From an uncultured Streptococcus sp. (GTDB taxonomy: Bacteria; Bacillota; Bacilli; Lactobacillales; Streptococcaceae): a DNA stretch of 64,000 nucleotides. The position numbers and the translations under genes are program-made. Numbering within the stretch: position 1 is the first letter of the stretch; each line of letters starts with the position of its first letter. Under the pieces are notes generated by a model. The model ran no database searches. It saw nothing but the letters and a program-made list of their open reading frames with translations, and was not told the origin of the DNA. The stretch is from contig CAKPVT010000001.1 in the NCBI GenBank assembly GCA_934196125.1, positions 37,079 through 101,078 of the forward strand, given 5' to 3'. Of the stretch, positions 44,009 to 52,244 are shown piece after piece.

Positions 44009-44134
44009 TAAAATTTTAATAATGAAATAAAGGTAAATGCTTGATTTTTCATTAAATTTTCTGTAACATATATCTTGATATGATGATTTCATATTCTTAC
44101 TTTTAACTAGAATAGTTTTGTTTGGAGAGATAGA

Positions 44135-44473
44135 ATGGCAAGTATTATTTACAGTCCTAAGGACATTTTTGAACAAGAATTTAAAACCAGTATGCGTGGT
44201 TATGACAAGAAAGAAGTAGATGAATTTCTTGATGATATCATCAAGGACTATGAAAGTTATATTTCACAGGTTCAAGAACTACGTGCTGAAAATGAAAAAT
44301 TAAAACAACAACTCGCTGCAAAACCAAAAGCAGCGCCAACACCATCTTATGTTGCTTCACATACGGTTACCGAGCAACAAACACGCGTTGCTCAATCAGC
44401 AACAAATATTGATATTTTGAAACGTATTAGCCGATTGGAAAAAGAAGTATTTGGGAAACAAATCACTGAATAA
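44135..44473 (+). CDS. gpsB: Cell division regulator GpsB
   Basis: 112 residues. The N-terminus (SPKDIFEQEFKTSMRGYDKKEVDEFLDDII) is the DivIVA/GpsB lipid and PBP-binding domain, followed by a coiled coil (residues about 40-70), a Pro/Ala linker and a C-terminal helix (LKRISRLEKEVFGK). GpsB tethers PBPs, EzrA, MreC and StkP at the septum. Length is normal. GGAGAG precedes the ATG. An AATAAGTT / AACTTATT hairpin at 44495-44527 may act as a weak terminator. Confidence 0.94.
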   Translation: MASIIYSPKDIFEQEFKTSMRGYDKKEVDEFLDDIIKDYESYISQVQELRAENEKLKQQLAAKPKAAPTPSYVASHTVTEQQTRVAQSATNIDILKRISRLEKEVFGKQITE

Positions 44474-44555
44474 ACAGCCTAACTAACGATAGTTAATAAG
44501 TTGTTTTGATTTTGTGTTTAACTTATTTTGGAAATTTGTCAAAGTGAGTTTATAA

Positions 44556-44940
44556 ATTGCAATTTTTGGATAATCGCGTGGTATTTTAATACCATGAGGA
44601 AAGTCCATGCTAGCACTGGCTGTGATGCCGGTAGTGTTTGTGCTAGGTGAATCAATAAGCCTAGGGGCATCTTTTTTGATGTTACGGCGGGCAAAAAGAC
44701 TAATTCTTTATGGATATGTCTGAATAGCCCTGAAAGTGCCACAGTGACGTAGTTCTTAGGGAAACCTAAGAAGTGGAACGCGGTAAACCCCTCAAGCTAG
44801 CAACCCAAACTTTGGTAGGGGCATGGGATAGTTGGAATCCGAACAATCTATCCTGACTGGAAACAGTAGACAGATGATTATCGAAGGAGATAAGACCTAG
44901 TTATCTCTGGAACAAAACATGGCTTATAGAAAATTGCATA
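44556..44940 (+). ncRNA. rnpB: RNase P RNA (class B)
   Basis: The RNA of the pre-tRNA 5'-processing ribozyme. Recognisable elements are TTGGATAATCGCG near the 5' end, GAGGAAAGTCCATGCTAGCA, GGAAACAGTAGACAGATGAT, and the 3' ACATGGCTTATAGAAAATTGC. The 5' GCAATTTTT and 3' AAAATTGC arms (44559 and 44929 onward) pair as helix P1. Size about 385 bases and the order gpsB, rnpB, rlmL are typical of streptococci. Ends are approximate to a few bases. A short reading frame on the opposite strand here is not a gene. Confidence 0.93.
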
Positions 44941-44949
44941 TAGGTATAT

Positions 44950-44971
44950 AGCTAGCTTAGGCTAGCTTTTA
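44950..44971 (+). terminator. Terminator of rnpB
   Basis: AGCTAGC pairs with GCTAGCT around TTAG, followed by TTTATTTT. Confidence 0.75.
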
Positions 44972-45102
44972 TTTTGGGTTGTATTTTAATACTAGATATT
45001 GGCTAATAATGGTGTTTGAAAATTAAATGATTTTTACTAGTTTAAAGCCAGTAAAACGTGTTAAACTTATAGATAAGAATTTGATGAAATAGGAATTAAT
45101 GA

Positions 45103-46275
45103 ATGAAAAAAACGTTTAATTTAGTAGCGACAGCGGCAGCAGGACTTGAAGCGGTTGTAGGGCGTGAAATTCGTGATTTAGGTATTGATTGCCAAGTCGA
45201 AAATGGAAAAGTCCGCTTTCAAGGAGATGTTAGAACGATTGCGACAACCAATCTTTGGTTACGCGCAGCTGACCGTATTAAAATTGTAGTCGGTGAATTT
45301 CCGGCTCGTACTTTTGAGGAGTTATTTCAAGGTGTTTACAAATTAGATTGGGAAAATTATTTACCACTTGCTGCTAAGTTCCCAATTTCAAAGGCAAAAT
45401 GTGTGAAATCTAAACTACATAATGAGCCAAGTGTTCAAGCTATTAGTAAAAAAGCTGTTGTTAAAAAACTGCAAAAAGTTTATCATCGTCCAGAAGGTAT
45501 TCCGTTGCAAGAAAGTGGGGCAGAATTTAGAATAGAAGTTTCCATTTTAAAAGATAAAGCAACAGTTATGATTGATACAACAGGAGCAAGTCTTTTCAAA
45601 CGCAGTTACCGTGTGGAAAAAGGTGGAGCCCCGATTAAGGAAAATATGGCGGCAGCAATTATTGAGTTGTCAAACTGGTATCCAGATAAACCTTTTATCG
45701 ACCCAACATGTGGTTCGGGAACTTTCTGTATCGAGGCGGCTATGATTGGCATGAACATTGCGCCAGGCTTTAATCGTGACTTTGCTTTTGAGGAATGGAA
45801 TTGGGTTGATGCCGATTTGGTTCAACAAGTTCGTGATGAAGCTGAAGAAAAAGCTAATTATGACATTGAACTTGATATTTCTGGATTTGATGTTGACGGA
45901 CGCATGATTGACATTGCGGAAAAGAATGCTGAGGAAGCAGGACTTGCAGATGTCATCAAATTGAAACAAATGCGACTTCAAGATTTAAAAACTGATAAAA
46001 TCAACGGTGTTATCGTGTCTAACCCCCCTTATGGTGAACGATTGCTGGATGACAAAGCTGTGGATATCTTGTATAATGAAATGGGACAGACTTTTGCTCC
46101 GCTAAAAACATGGAGTAAATTTATCCTAACAAGTGATGAACAATTTGAACGAAAATATGGTTCACAGGCTGATAAAAAACGTAAACTGTACAACGGTACA
46201 CTAAGAGTTGATTTGTACCAATTCTATGGCGAACGTGTTAAACGTTCAGTTACTGCACCAGCGCAAGAAAAGTAA
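45103..46275 (+). CDS. THUMP-domain rRNA methyltransferase (RlmL-like)
   Basis: 390 residues beginning KKTFNLVATAAAGLEAVVGREI, as in RlmL/YpsC. An N-terminal THUMP RNA-binding region (about 45-160) is followed by a SAM-dependent domain with FIDPTCGSGTFCIEAA and SNPPYGERLLD (NPPY is the catalytic motif of N-methyltransferases). E. coli RlmL makes m2G2445 in 23S rRNA; the single-domain Gram-positive form should do the equivalent. It lies upstream of mapZ as in pneumococcus. Confidence 0.92.
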   Translation: MKKTFNLVATAAAGLEAVVGREIRDLGIDCQVENGKVRFQGDVRTIATTNLWLRAADRIKIVVGEFPARTFEELFQGVYKLDWENYLPLAAKFPISKAKCVKSKLHNEPSVQAISKKAVVKKLQKVYHRPEGIPLQESGAEFRIEVSILKDKATVMIDTTGASLFKRSYRVEKGGAPIKENMAAAIIELSNWYPDKPFIDPTCGSGTFCIEAAMIGMNIAPGFNRDFAFEEWNWVDADLVQQVRDEAEEKANYDIELDISGFDVDGRMIDIAEKNAEEAGLADVIKLKQMRLQDLKTDKINGVIVSNPPYGERLLDDKAVDILYNEMGQTFAPLKTWSKFILTSDEQFERKYGSQADKKRKLYNGTLRVDLYQFYGERVKRSVTAPAQEK

Positions 46276-46333
46276 AATACGGCGTTAAACAGCCTAATAA
46301 AAATGACAATCTGATTTAGAGAGGTGAACAAGC

Positions 46334-47863
46334 GTGTCAGACAAGAAAGAATTGCCGTCTTCTGAAGAACAAGAAGGACTTAATTTAGGAAATGTAAAAA
46401 ATATGACCATTGGGGAAGCTGTTCGGAAGGATTCTGAATTAAAAGCTGGAGTGACTGAGTCTGATGGTGTTTTGGATAAATACATTAAACAGCACCGAGA
46501 CGAAGTGACATCGCAAAAGTTTGAGGCTAAATTATCCGATTTTGACGATTTAGATACCAAAGCTTTGGATAATTTCATTAAAAAGCAGCGCGAGGAATTG
46601 CTTAACAACGGAATTGTTGGTGAGTCTGCTTTGAAAGAAAACGAAGCTACGCCTAAAGCTGTTGATTTTGAAACAGAAAAGATTGAGGAAACTCAAGAGA
46701 CTTCGCAAGAAGTACCGGTATCAGAAGATGTAGCATCTGAATACGACTCAACGATTCAGCAAGAAAATGTTAGTATTGAAATACCAAATGCTGATTCAGC
46801 AGTTTCAGAGCCAACTCCAGAAGCTGCATTAGCTGTGGTTGCTGATGACAAAAATAGCGAAGCTATTGCTCTTGAAACAGCAGATGAGCAGCCAACTTAT
46901 AAAAATAAACGTGTGATTATTGGTGGCTTGGCAGCTCTTGTTGTCGCTATTTTTGGTGTGGCTTACGGTTTAAGTTATACCAGAGAATCAAGCACGAGTG
47001 TTGCTAGCTCATCAACATCTACAACTAAGAAATCAACATCATCTAGTTCGTCTGCAGCGGCAGCTAAAAAGGCAAAAACAGCATTTGACGATGCCTATGT
47101 AGCTTTCTTTACAGATGATACTAAAACAAAATTGAAAAATAGTGAATTTGATAATATTTCATCATTAAAAGAAAAACTAGATGACTTAAAAGACACAGAT
47201 TACTATGGCGATGCTAAGAAAGAATACGATACTTTGGCAGCTCAAATTACAGCTATCCAAACAATCAATGCTTTATTTGAATCAAATGTTATTGTAAATG
47301 GTGAAAAAGCTTCAGCAACTGTGAAATCTGATGCTAACTTTGATAATTTGTCAAGTGACCTTTTGAATACAGGTAATGCTAATCTAGATACATTGTTGCA
47401 ATCAGCGATTACTGATGGTAAGAATCAGTTAGCTGTTTTGGCGTCATCAAGTAGTCAAGAAGCAAGTACCTCAAGCCAAACAGAAAGTGCAACTCAATCA
47501 TCATCTGATACGTCAACAACACAAACTATCTCTGGAGCTAGTGGATACGGCATCACAACTTATGACCCTTCAACCCTTCAACGTAGCTTGAGCCGTGTTT
47601 CTTATAACGATTCAGCGATTGTGGATTCAAGTAATTCTGCTTGGATATTTGCGGACGGTGTACTTGATAAAATTGTGGCAACATCTCAATCGCGTGGATA
47701 CTTCTCAGGAAATAATTACATTCTTGAAAAAGTTAATATTATTAATGGAAATGGTTACTACAATATGTTCAGGGCTGACGGAACATATCTTTTCTCAATT
47801 AACTGTAAAACAGGTTACTTTGTTGGGAATGCTTCTGGTAATTCGGATGCACTTGATTATTAA
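46334..47863 (+). CDS. mapZ: MapZ-like mid-cell-anchored division protein
   Basis: 509 residues from a GTG start with an AGAGAGG site. A cytoplasmic N-terminus of about 190 residues (GEAVRKDSELKAG; ALDNFIKKQREELL) is rich in acidic residues and is the FtsZ- and StkP-facing part. One membrane segment (IIGGLAALVVAIFGVAYG, about residues 196-215) follows, then a Ser/Thr-rich linker and an extracellular C-terminal domain (RSLSRVSYND; ANGYYNMFRADGTYLF). The arrangement and gene order (rlmL-mapZ) match MapZ/LocZ, the streptococcal protein that marks future division sites and binds peptidoglycan. Confidence 0.88.
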   Translation: MSDKKELPSSEEQEGLNLGNVKNMTIGEAVRKDSELKAGVTESDGVLDKYIKQHRDEVTSQKFEAKLSDFDDLDTKALDNFIKKQREELLNNGIVGESALKENEATPKAVDFETEKIEETQETSQEVPVSEDVASEYDSTIQQENVSIEIPNADSAVSEPTPEAALAVVADDKNSEAIALETADEQPTYKNKRVIIGGLAALVVAIFGVAYGLSYTRESSTSVASSSTSTTKKSTSSSSSAAAAKKAKTAFDDAYVAFFTDDTKTKLKNSEFDNISSLKEKLDDLKDTDYYGDAKKEYDTLAAQITAIQTINALFESNVIVNGEKASATVKSDANFDNLSSDLLNTGNANLDTLLQSAITDGKNQLAVLASSSSQEASTSSQTESATQSSSDTSTTQTISGASGYGITTYDPSTLQRSLSRVSYNDSAIVDSSNSAWIFADGVLDKIVATSQSRGYFSGNNYILEKVNIINGNGYYNMFRADGTYLFSINCKTGYFVGNASGNSDALDY

Positions 47864-47867
47864 GAAC

Positions 47868-47899
47868 AAAATGCTCTCTCTTTACGGAGGGCATTTTAT
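47868..47899 (+). terminator. Terminator of mapZ
   Basis: AAAATGCTCTC pairs with GGAGGGCATTTT and is followed by TT. The IS200-like element begins just beyond it. Confidence 0.75.
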
Positions 47900-48030
47900 T
47901 GTCATCAGAAAACCACTAGCTGTGCTAGTGGTTCAGTGTGCTTCCAGCGTGGTATAAAAAAATCCCCCTAAAATGATATATTAGAAAAGGCTTCCCGACC
48001 ACAAACTAATATACATAAGGAGGCCCCCTG

Positions 48031-48504
48031 ATGAAACAGGATAATAGTTTAGCACATACCACATGGAATTGTAAGTATCATATTGTTTTCGCCCCCAAAT
48101 ACCGTCGACAAATTGGATATGGAAAATATAAGGCAAGTATCGGTCAGATCATACGTCAATTATGTGACCACAAAGGAGTAGAGATTCATGAAGCCGAAGC
48201 GTGTAAAGATCATATTCATATGTTAGTGAGTATTCCACCAAAACTGAGTGTTTCATCCTTTATAGGCTATTTAAAAGGAAAAAGCAGTTTAATGATTTTT
48301 GATAGACATGCCAATCTGAAATATAGGTATGGGAATAGAAAATTTTGGTGTCGCGGTTATTATGTGGACACCGTTGGTCGTAATCAGAAGAAAATAGAAA
48401 ACTATATTCGTCAACAACTACAAGAAGACATCGTAGCAGATCAGCTAAGTTTATTCGAACCATACGCTCCCTTTACAGGAGAAAAAATCCGAATAAATAG
48501 CTGA
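48031..48504 (+). CDS. tnpA: IS200-type transposase TnpA
   Basis: 157 residues, small Y1 HUH transposase: the histidine-hydrophobe-histidine motif in DHIHMLVSIPP, and the catalytic Tyr in the QKKIENYIRQQ helix. The N-terminus HTTWNCKYHIVFAPKYRR is the standard IS200 start. It cuts and joins single-stranded DNA at the subterminal hairpins. The strong AAGGAGG site is close to the hairpin at 47977-48013, which may limit translation, as known for IS200. The gene looks intact. Confidence 0.93.
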   Translation: MKQDNSLAHTTWNCKYHIVFAPKYRRQIGYGKYKASIGQIIRQLCDHKGVEIHEAEACKDHIHMLVSIPPKLSVSSFIGYLKGKSSLMIFDRHANLKYRYGNRKFWCRGYYVDTVGRNQKKIENYIRQQLQEDIVADQLSLFEPYAPFTGEKIRINS

Positions 48505-48610
48505 TACTAATCCGCTAGTCGGATTAGTGAGTAAAAGGTGGTGCAAAAGGGAAAGTATTCAGTAAGCCTTCAGGCTTTGGCCGGTAAGAGAGGATTTCAG
48601 CCGAAGAGCA
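48505..48610 (+). other. Structured non-coding tail of the IS200-like element
   Basis: About 105 bases between the tnpA stop and the right-end hairpin with no ORF. CTAATCCG / CGGATTAG (48508-48527) is a strong hairpin, and AAGCCT / AGGCTT (48563-48576) is another. They may belong to the right-end recognition structure or to an RNA; a guide-like RNA would be unexpected without tnpB. Confidence 0.4.
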
Positions 48611-48640
48611 AACCACCTGTTCTCACGGGTGGTTTTGATT

Positions 48641-48664
48641 AAAAAAGCCAGCTAAGCTGACTTT
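48641..48664 (-). terminator. Terminator of luxS
   Basis: On the minus strand AAAGTCAGC pairs with GCTGGCTTT around TTA, followed by TTT, 6 bases past the luxS stop. Confidence 0.75.
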
Positions 48665-48669
48665 AATAT

Positions 48670-49155
48670 TTAGATGACATGGCGTTCAAATGGGGCGTCT
48701 GAAATACCATCTTTTAAGATTACTTTTGCCCACTCTTTAGCGCTAAAAAGACTATGATCTTTATAGTTGCCGCAAGATTCAATGGTTGTTCCTGGAACAT
48801 CTTTCCACGATGTTACGTTGGCAATTTCTTCTAAACTTGATTTGATGACTTTGGCGATTTCAGTTGTATTGTGCTTACCCCACATAATCAGATGGAAACC
48901 AGTACGGCAACCAAACGGAGAGCAGTCAATCATTCCGTCAATTCGTTCACGAATAAGTTTAGCAAGCAAGTGTTCGATAGTGTGTAAACCAGCTGTTGGA
49001 ATAGCATTTTCGTTAGGTTGTACGAGACGAACATCAAAATTTGAAATAACATCGCCTAAGGGTCCAGCTTCTTCTGAAATAAGGCGGACATAGGGGGCTT
49101 TAACGATAGTGTGGTCAAGTTCAAAACTTTCCACAGTAACTTCTTTTTTAGACAT
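48670..49155 (-). CDS. luxS: S-ribosylhomocysteine lyase LuxS
   Basis: 161 residues. The zinc site is HTIEH plus the Cys in ESCGNY; the IDCSPFGCRTGFHL block contains the catalytic Cys. It splits S-ribosylhomocysteine to homocysteine and DPD, the AI-2 precursor, in the activated methyl cycle. It is transcribed alone, divergently from rny. ATG follows AAGGAG (minus strand, just upstream of 49155). The IS200-like element lies just downstream and does not touch the gene. Confidence 0.96.
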   Translation of the reverse strand: MSKKEVTVESFELDHTIVKAPYVRLISEEAGPLGDVISNFDVRLVQPNENAIPTAGLHTIEHLLAKLIRERIDGMIDCSPFGCRTGFHLIMWGKHNTTEIAKVIKSSLEEIANVTSWKDVPGTTIESCGNYKDHSLFSAKEWAKVILKDGISDAPFERHVI

Positions 49156-49305
49156 AGCACACTCCTTTTTTGTTCCTTGTAAATATCATAACACAAAATT
49201 TAGTGAAACGCTTTACAATTTTAAATTGTGAAAAAGCTTATTTTATGATAAACTTGAAAGTAGCTTTCTATAGATGAAATCTAAAATTTTTATTGAGGTA
49301 AAAAC

Positions 49306-50913
49306 ATGCCAAATATTATTATCTTGATTGTTTTTGCCCTCATTGGTTTGATAGTTGGTTATGTGCTGATTTCGATTAGACTTAAGTCTGCGAAAGAAGC
49401 GGCAGAACTCACTCTTTTAAATGCAGAACAAGACGCTGTTAATCTACGTGGTCAAGCGGAGTTGGAAGCTGAGCACATCAGAAAAACAGCCGAACGAGAA
49501 AGTAAATCACATCGTAAAGAATTACTAATCGAGGCAAAAGAAGAGGCTAGAAAATATCGTGAAGAGATTGAAAAAGAGTTTAAATCTGAAAGGCAGGAGT
49601 TGAAACAAATGGAAATTCGTTTGACTGAACGAGCTTCTTCTCTTGACCGCAAGGATGAAAACCTAACCAGCAAGGAAAAAGTGTTGGATAGTAAAGAACA
49701 AAGTCTAACCGATAAATCTAGACACATTAATGAGCGTGAAAAACAAATTGGAGAACTAGAAGAACAGAAAAAAGCAGAGCTTGAACGCGTAGCGCTCATG
49801 ACGATTGCTGAAGCGCGTGAAACTATTTTAACGGAAACGGAAACTAATTTGACGCACGAAATTGCTACTCGTATCAAAGATGCTGAACGTGAAGTCCGAG
49901 ATAAATCTAGCAAACTTGCTAAAAATATTCTCGCGCAAGCTATGCAACGTATGGCAGGTGAATATGTTACTGAACAAACTATTACAACAGTTCACTTACC
50001 AGACGATAGCATGAAAGGTCGTATCATTGGACGTGAAGGACGTAATATCCGCACACTTGAAAGTTTGACAGGAATTGATGTTATCATTGATGATACCCCT
50101 GAAGTTGTTGTTCTTTCAGGATTTGATCCGATTCGTCGTGAAATCGCTCGAATGACTTTGGAAGCTTTGATTCAGGACGGACGTATTCACCCAGCTCGTA
50201 TCGAGGAATTGGTTGAAAAAAATCGTTTGGAAATGGATAACCGTATTCGTGAATATGGTGAGGCTGCTGCATTTGAAATTGGAGCCCTTAACTTGCACCC
50301 TGATTTGATTAAAATTATGGGACGCCTGCAATTTAGAACATCATACGGTCAAAACGTCTTACGTCATTCTGTCGAAGTTGGTAAGATGGCAGGTATTCTC
50401 GCAGGGGAACTTGGTGAAAATGTGACGCTTGCTCGTCGTGCAGGGTTCTTACATGATATGGGGAAAGCCGTTGACCGTGAAGTTGAGGGAAGCCACGTTG
50501 AAATCGGAACGGAACTTGCTCGTAAATACAAGGAAAATCCGATTGTCGTTAATGCCATTGCTAGTCACCACGGTGATGTAGAACCAGAAAGTGTTATCGC
50601 TGTGATTGTTGCAGCTGCAGATGCGCTTAGCTCAGCTCGTCCAGGTGCTCGTAACGAATCAATGGAAAATTACATCAAACGCCTTCGTGAATTAGAAGAA
50701 ATTGCCACAAGCTTTGATGGTGTTCAAAATAGCTATGCTTTACAAGCAGGACGTGAAATCCGCATCATGGTGCAACCAACTAAAGTTTCTGATGATGAGG
50801 TAACAATCTTAGCTCACAAAGTTCGTGAAAAAATTGAAGGTAATCTTGATTACCCAGGTAACATTAAAGTTACCGTTATCCGTGAACTTCGTGCAGTTGA
50901 CTATGCAAAATAA
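49306..50913 (+). CDS. rny: Ribonuclease Y
   Basis: 535 residues. An N-terminal membrane segment (about 3-22) is followed by a long coiled coil (30-200), a KH domain (GRIIGREGRNIRTLE) and an HD domain (FLHDMGKAVD; SHHGDVEP). It is the membrane-bound endonuclease that starts mRNA turnover in Firmicutes. Length and order of domains are normal. An AAAGGAGGTGC structure after the stop acts as a terminator. Confidence 0.95.
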   Translation: MPNIIILIVFALIGLIVGYVLISIRLKSAKEAAELTLLNAEQDAVNLRGQAELEAEHIRKTAERESKSHRKELLIEAKEEARKYREEIEKEFKSERQELKQMEIRLTERASSLDRKDENLTSKEKVLDSKEQSLTDKSRHINEREKQIGELEEQKKAELERVALMTIAEARETILTETETNLTHEIATRIKDAEREVRDKSSKLAKNILAQAMQRMAGEYVTEQTITTVHLPDDSMKGRIIGREGRNIRTLESLTGIDVIIDDTPEVVVLSGFDPIRREIARMTLEALIQDGRIHPARIEELVEKNRLEMDNRIREYGEAAAFEIGALNLHPDLIKIMGRLQFRTSYGQNVLRHSVEVGKMAGILAGELGENVTLARRAGFLHDMGKAVDREVEGSHVEIGTELARKYKENPIVVNAIASHHGDVEPESVIAVIVAAADALSSARPGARNESMENYIKRLRELEEIATSFDGVQNSYALQAGREIRIMVQPTKVSDDEVTILAHKVREKIEGNLDYPGNIKVTVIRELRAVDYAK

Positions 50914-50925
50914 AACAATCTTTAA

Positions 50926-50954
50926 AGGAGGTGCTAATCTTAGCGCTTCTTTTT
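50926..50954 (+). terminator. Terminator of rny
   Basis: GAGGTGCTAA pairs with TTAGCGCTTC (two G-U) and is followed by TTTTT. Confidence 0.65.
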
Positions 50955-51073
50955 AATCGACATTTATTTACTAAAAGCAGTCACTGAAATTACTAGAATT
51001 TAAGTAGAATGTCTAACTAAGATTTAAACAGCATTTTTTATGAGGAAAGAGCCACGGAAGCTTTTAAAATTCC

Positions 51074-51102
51074 TTGAAAAATGGCTATATTTTTGATACA
51101 CT
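51074..51102 (+). promoter_or_regulatory. gmk-rpoZ promoter
   Basis: TTGAAA at 51074-51079, a 17-base spacer and TACACT at 51097-51102 with an extended TGA. TATAAT at 51147-51152 directly before the ribosome-binding site may be a second promoter. The decamer TTGTAGTCTA occurs twice, at 51106 and 51139. Confidence 0.5.
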
Positions 51103-51164
51103 AGTTTGTAGTCTAATTGATAAAAAGCAAGTCTTAACTTGTAGTCTATAATAAGGAGAGTGGC

Positions 51165-51782
51165 ATGACCGAACGTGGTTTGTTAATTGTTTTCTCAGGA
51201 CCTTCTGGGGTTGGTAAGGGAACAGTTCGCCAAGAAATTTTTTCAACACCAGATCATAAATTTGAATATTCCGTTTCTATGACAACACGCCAAAAACGGC
51301 CAGGAGAAGTCGATGGCGTTGATTATTTCTTCCGAACTCGTGAAGAATTTGAGGAGCTTATTAAAAATGGTCAAATGTTGGAATATGCTGAATATGTAGA
51401 AAACTACTATGGCACACCACTGACTTATGTTAATGAAACTCTTGATAAGGGGATTGACGTGTTCCTTGAAATCGAAGTGCAAGGAGCGCTTCAAGTTAAG
51501 AAGAAAGTTCCAGATGGGGTGTTTATTTTCTTAACGCCACCTGATTTGGACGAATTAAAAGATCGTTTGGTAGGACGCGGTACAGATAGTGAGGAAGTTA
51601 TCCGCCAACGTATCGAACGTGCTAAAGAAGAAATCGCTTTGATGCGTGAGTATGATTATGCTGTTGTTAACGATGAAGTGCCTTTGGCAGCTGAACGCGT
51701 TAAACGCATTATCGAAGCAGAACATTTCCGTGTTGATCGTGTTATCAGACGATATAACGACATGATTAAAGATATTGATTAA
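51165..51782 (+). CDS. gmk: Guanylate kinase
   Basis: 205 residues. P-loop FSGPSGVGKGTV, GMP-binding SVSMTTRQKRPGEVDG.DYFF and the lid region are canonical. It phosphorylates GMP to GDP. It starts a likely transcript gmk-rpoZ-priA-fmt-rsmB-stp-stkP, the usual streptococcal order, although a terminator follows rpoZ. AAGGAGAG precedes the ATG. Confidence 0.95.
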   Translation: MTERGLLIVFSGPSGVGKGTVRQEIFSTPDHKFEYSVSMTTRQKRPGEVDGVDYFFRTREEFEELIKNGQMLEYAEYVENYYGTPLTYVNETLDKGIDVFLEIEVQGALQVKKKVPDGVFIFLTPPDLDELKDRLVGRGTDSEEVIRQRIERAKEEIALMREYDYAVVNDEVPLAAERVKRIIEAEHFRVDRVIRRYNDMIKDID

Positions 51783-51805
51783 AAAAGAGAAAAGAGAAAA
51801 AAGCT

Positions 51806-52120
51806 ATGATGTTAAAACCTTCTATCGACACTTTGCTTGATAAAGTGTCTTCAAAATATTCACTTTGTATTCTTCAAGCCAAACGTGCTCACGAACTTGA
51901 AGCAGGTGCTAAACCAACTCAAGAATTCAAATCTGTAAAAGCAACTTTGCAAGCACTTGAAGAAATTGAATCTGGTAATGTTGTGATTCACCCAGACCCA
52001 GAAGCTAAACGCGCAGCTGTTCTTGCTCGTATCGAAGCAGAACGTCTAGCTAAAGAAGAAGAAGAACGTAAAATCAAAGAACAAATCGCTAAAGAAAAAG
52101 AAGAAGGAGAAAAAATCTAA
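51806..52120 (+). CDS. rpoZ: RNA polymerase omega subunit
   Basis: 104 residues: LKPSIDTLLDKVSSKYSLCILQAKRAHELEAGA is the omega core, with a longer Lys/Glu-rich C-terminal helix typical of streptococci. It supports assembly of the beta' subunit. It follows gmk by 23 bases. Confidence 0.94.
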   Translation: MMLKPSIDTLLDKVSSKYSLCILQAKRAHELEAGAKPTQEFKSVKATLQALEEIESGNVVIHPDPEAKRAAVLARIEAERLAKEEEERKIKEQIAKEKEEGEKI

Positions 52121-52143
52121 GGTGTTTTATCTTAGATTTTTCT
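52112..52143 (+). terminator. Terminator at the rpoZ stop
   Basis: AAAATCTAAG (52112-52121) pairs with CTTAGATTTT (52131-52140) and is followed by TCTT. Part lies inside the last rpoZ codons. It may attenuate transcription into priA. Confidence 0.65.
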
Positions 52144-52244
52144 TGTAATAAATCATTGTGATAAGTTAGACAAACATTGGTCGCTATCATGATGATTATT
52201 ATTCTTTTTCATGAATAGCTAAGGACTAGATAGAAAGGAATTTT

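Larger units (their letters stand above)
47905..48640 (+). mobile_element. IS200-family (TnpA-only) insertion sequence
   Basis: About 730 bases inserted between the mapZ terminator and the luxS terminator. The left end holds hairpin AACCACTAGC / GCTAGTGGTT (47911-47933) and the right end AACCACC / GGTGGTT (48611-48634); subterminal hairpins instead of terminal inverted repeats are the hallmark of IS200/IS605 elements. One transposase gene lies inside and no tnpB. Between the left hairpin and the gene, TATATTAG (47977-47984) pairs with CTAATATA (48006-48013), next to the ribosome-binding site. Exact ends are not defined by sequence alone. Confidence 0.85.

Noticed and set aside
44539..44742. 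Minus-strand ORF of 67 residues in the rnpB region
   Set aside because: The DNA is RNase P RNA; the frame is accidental.
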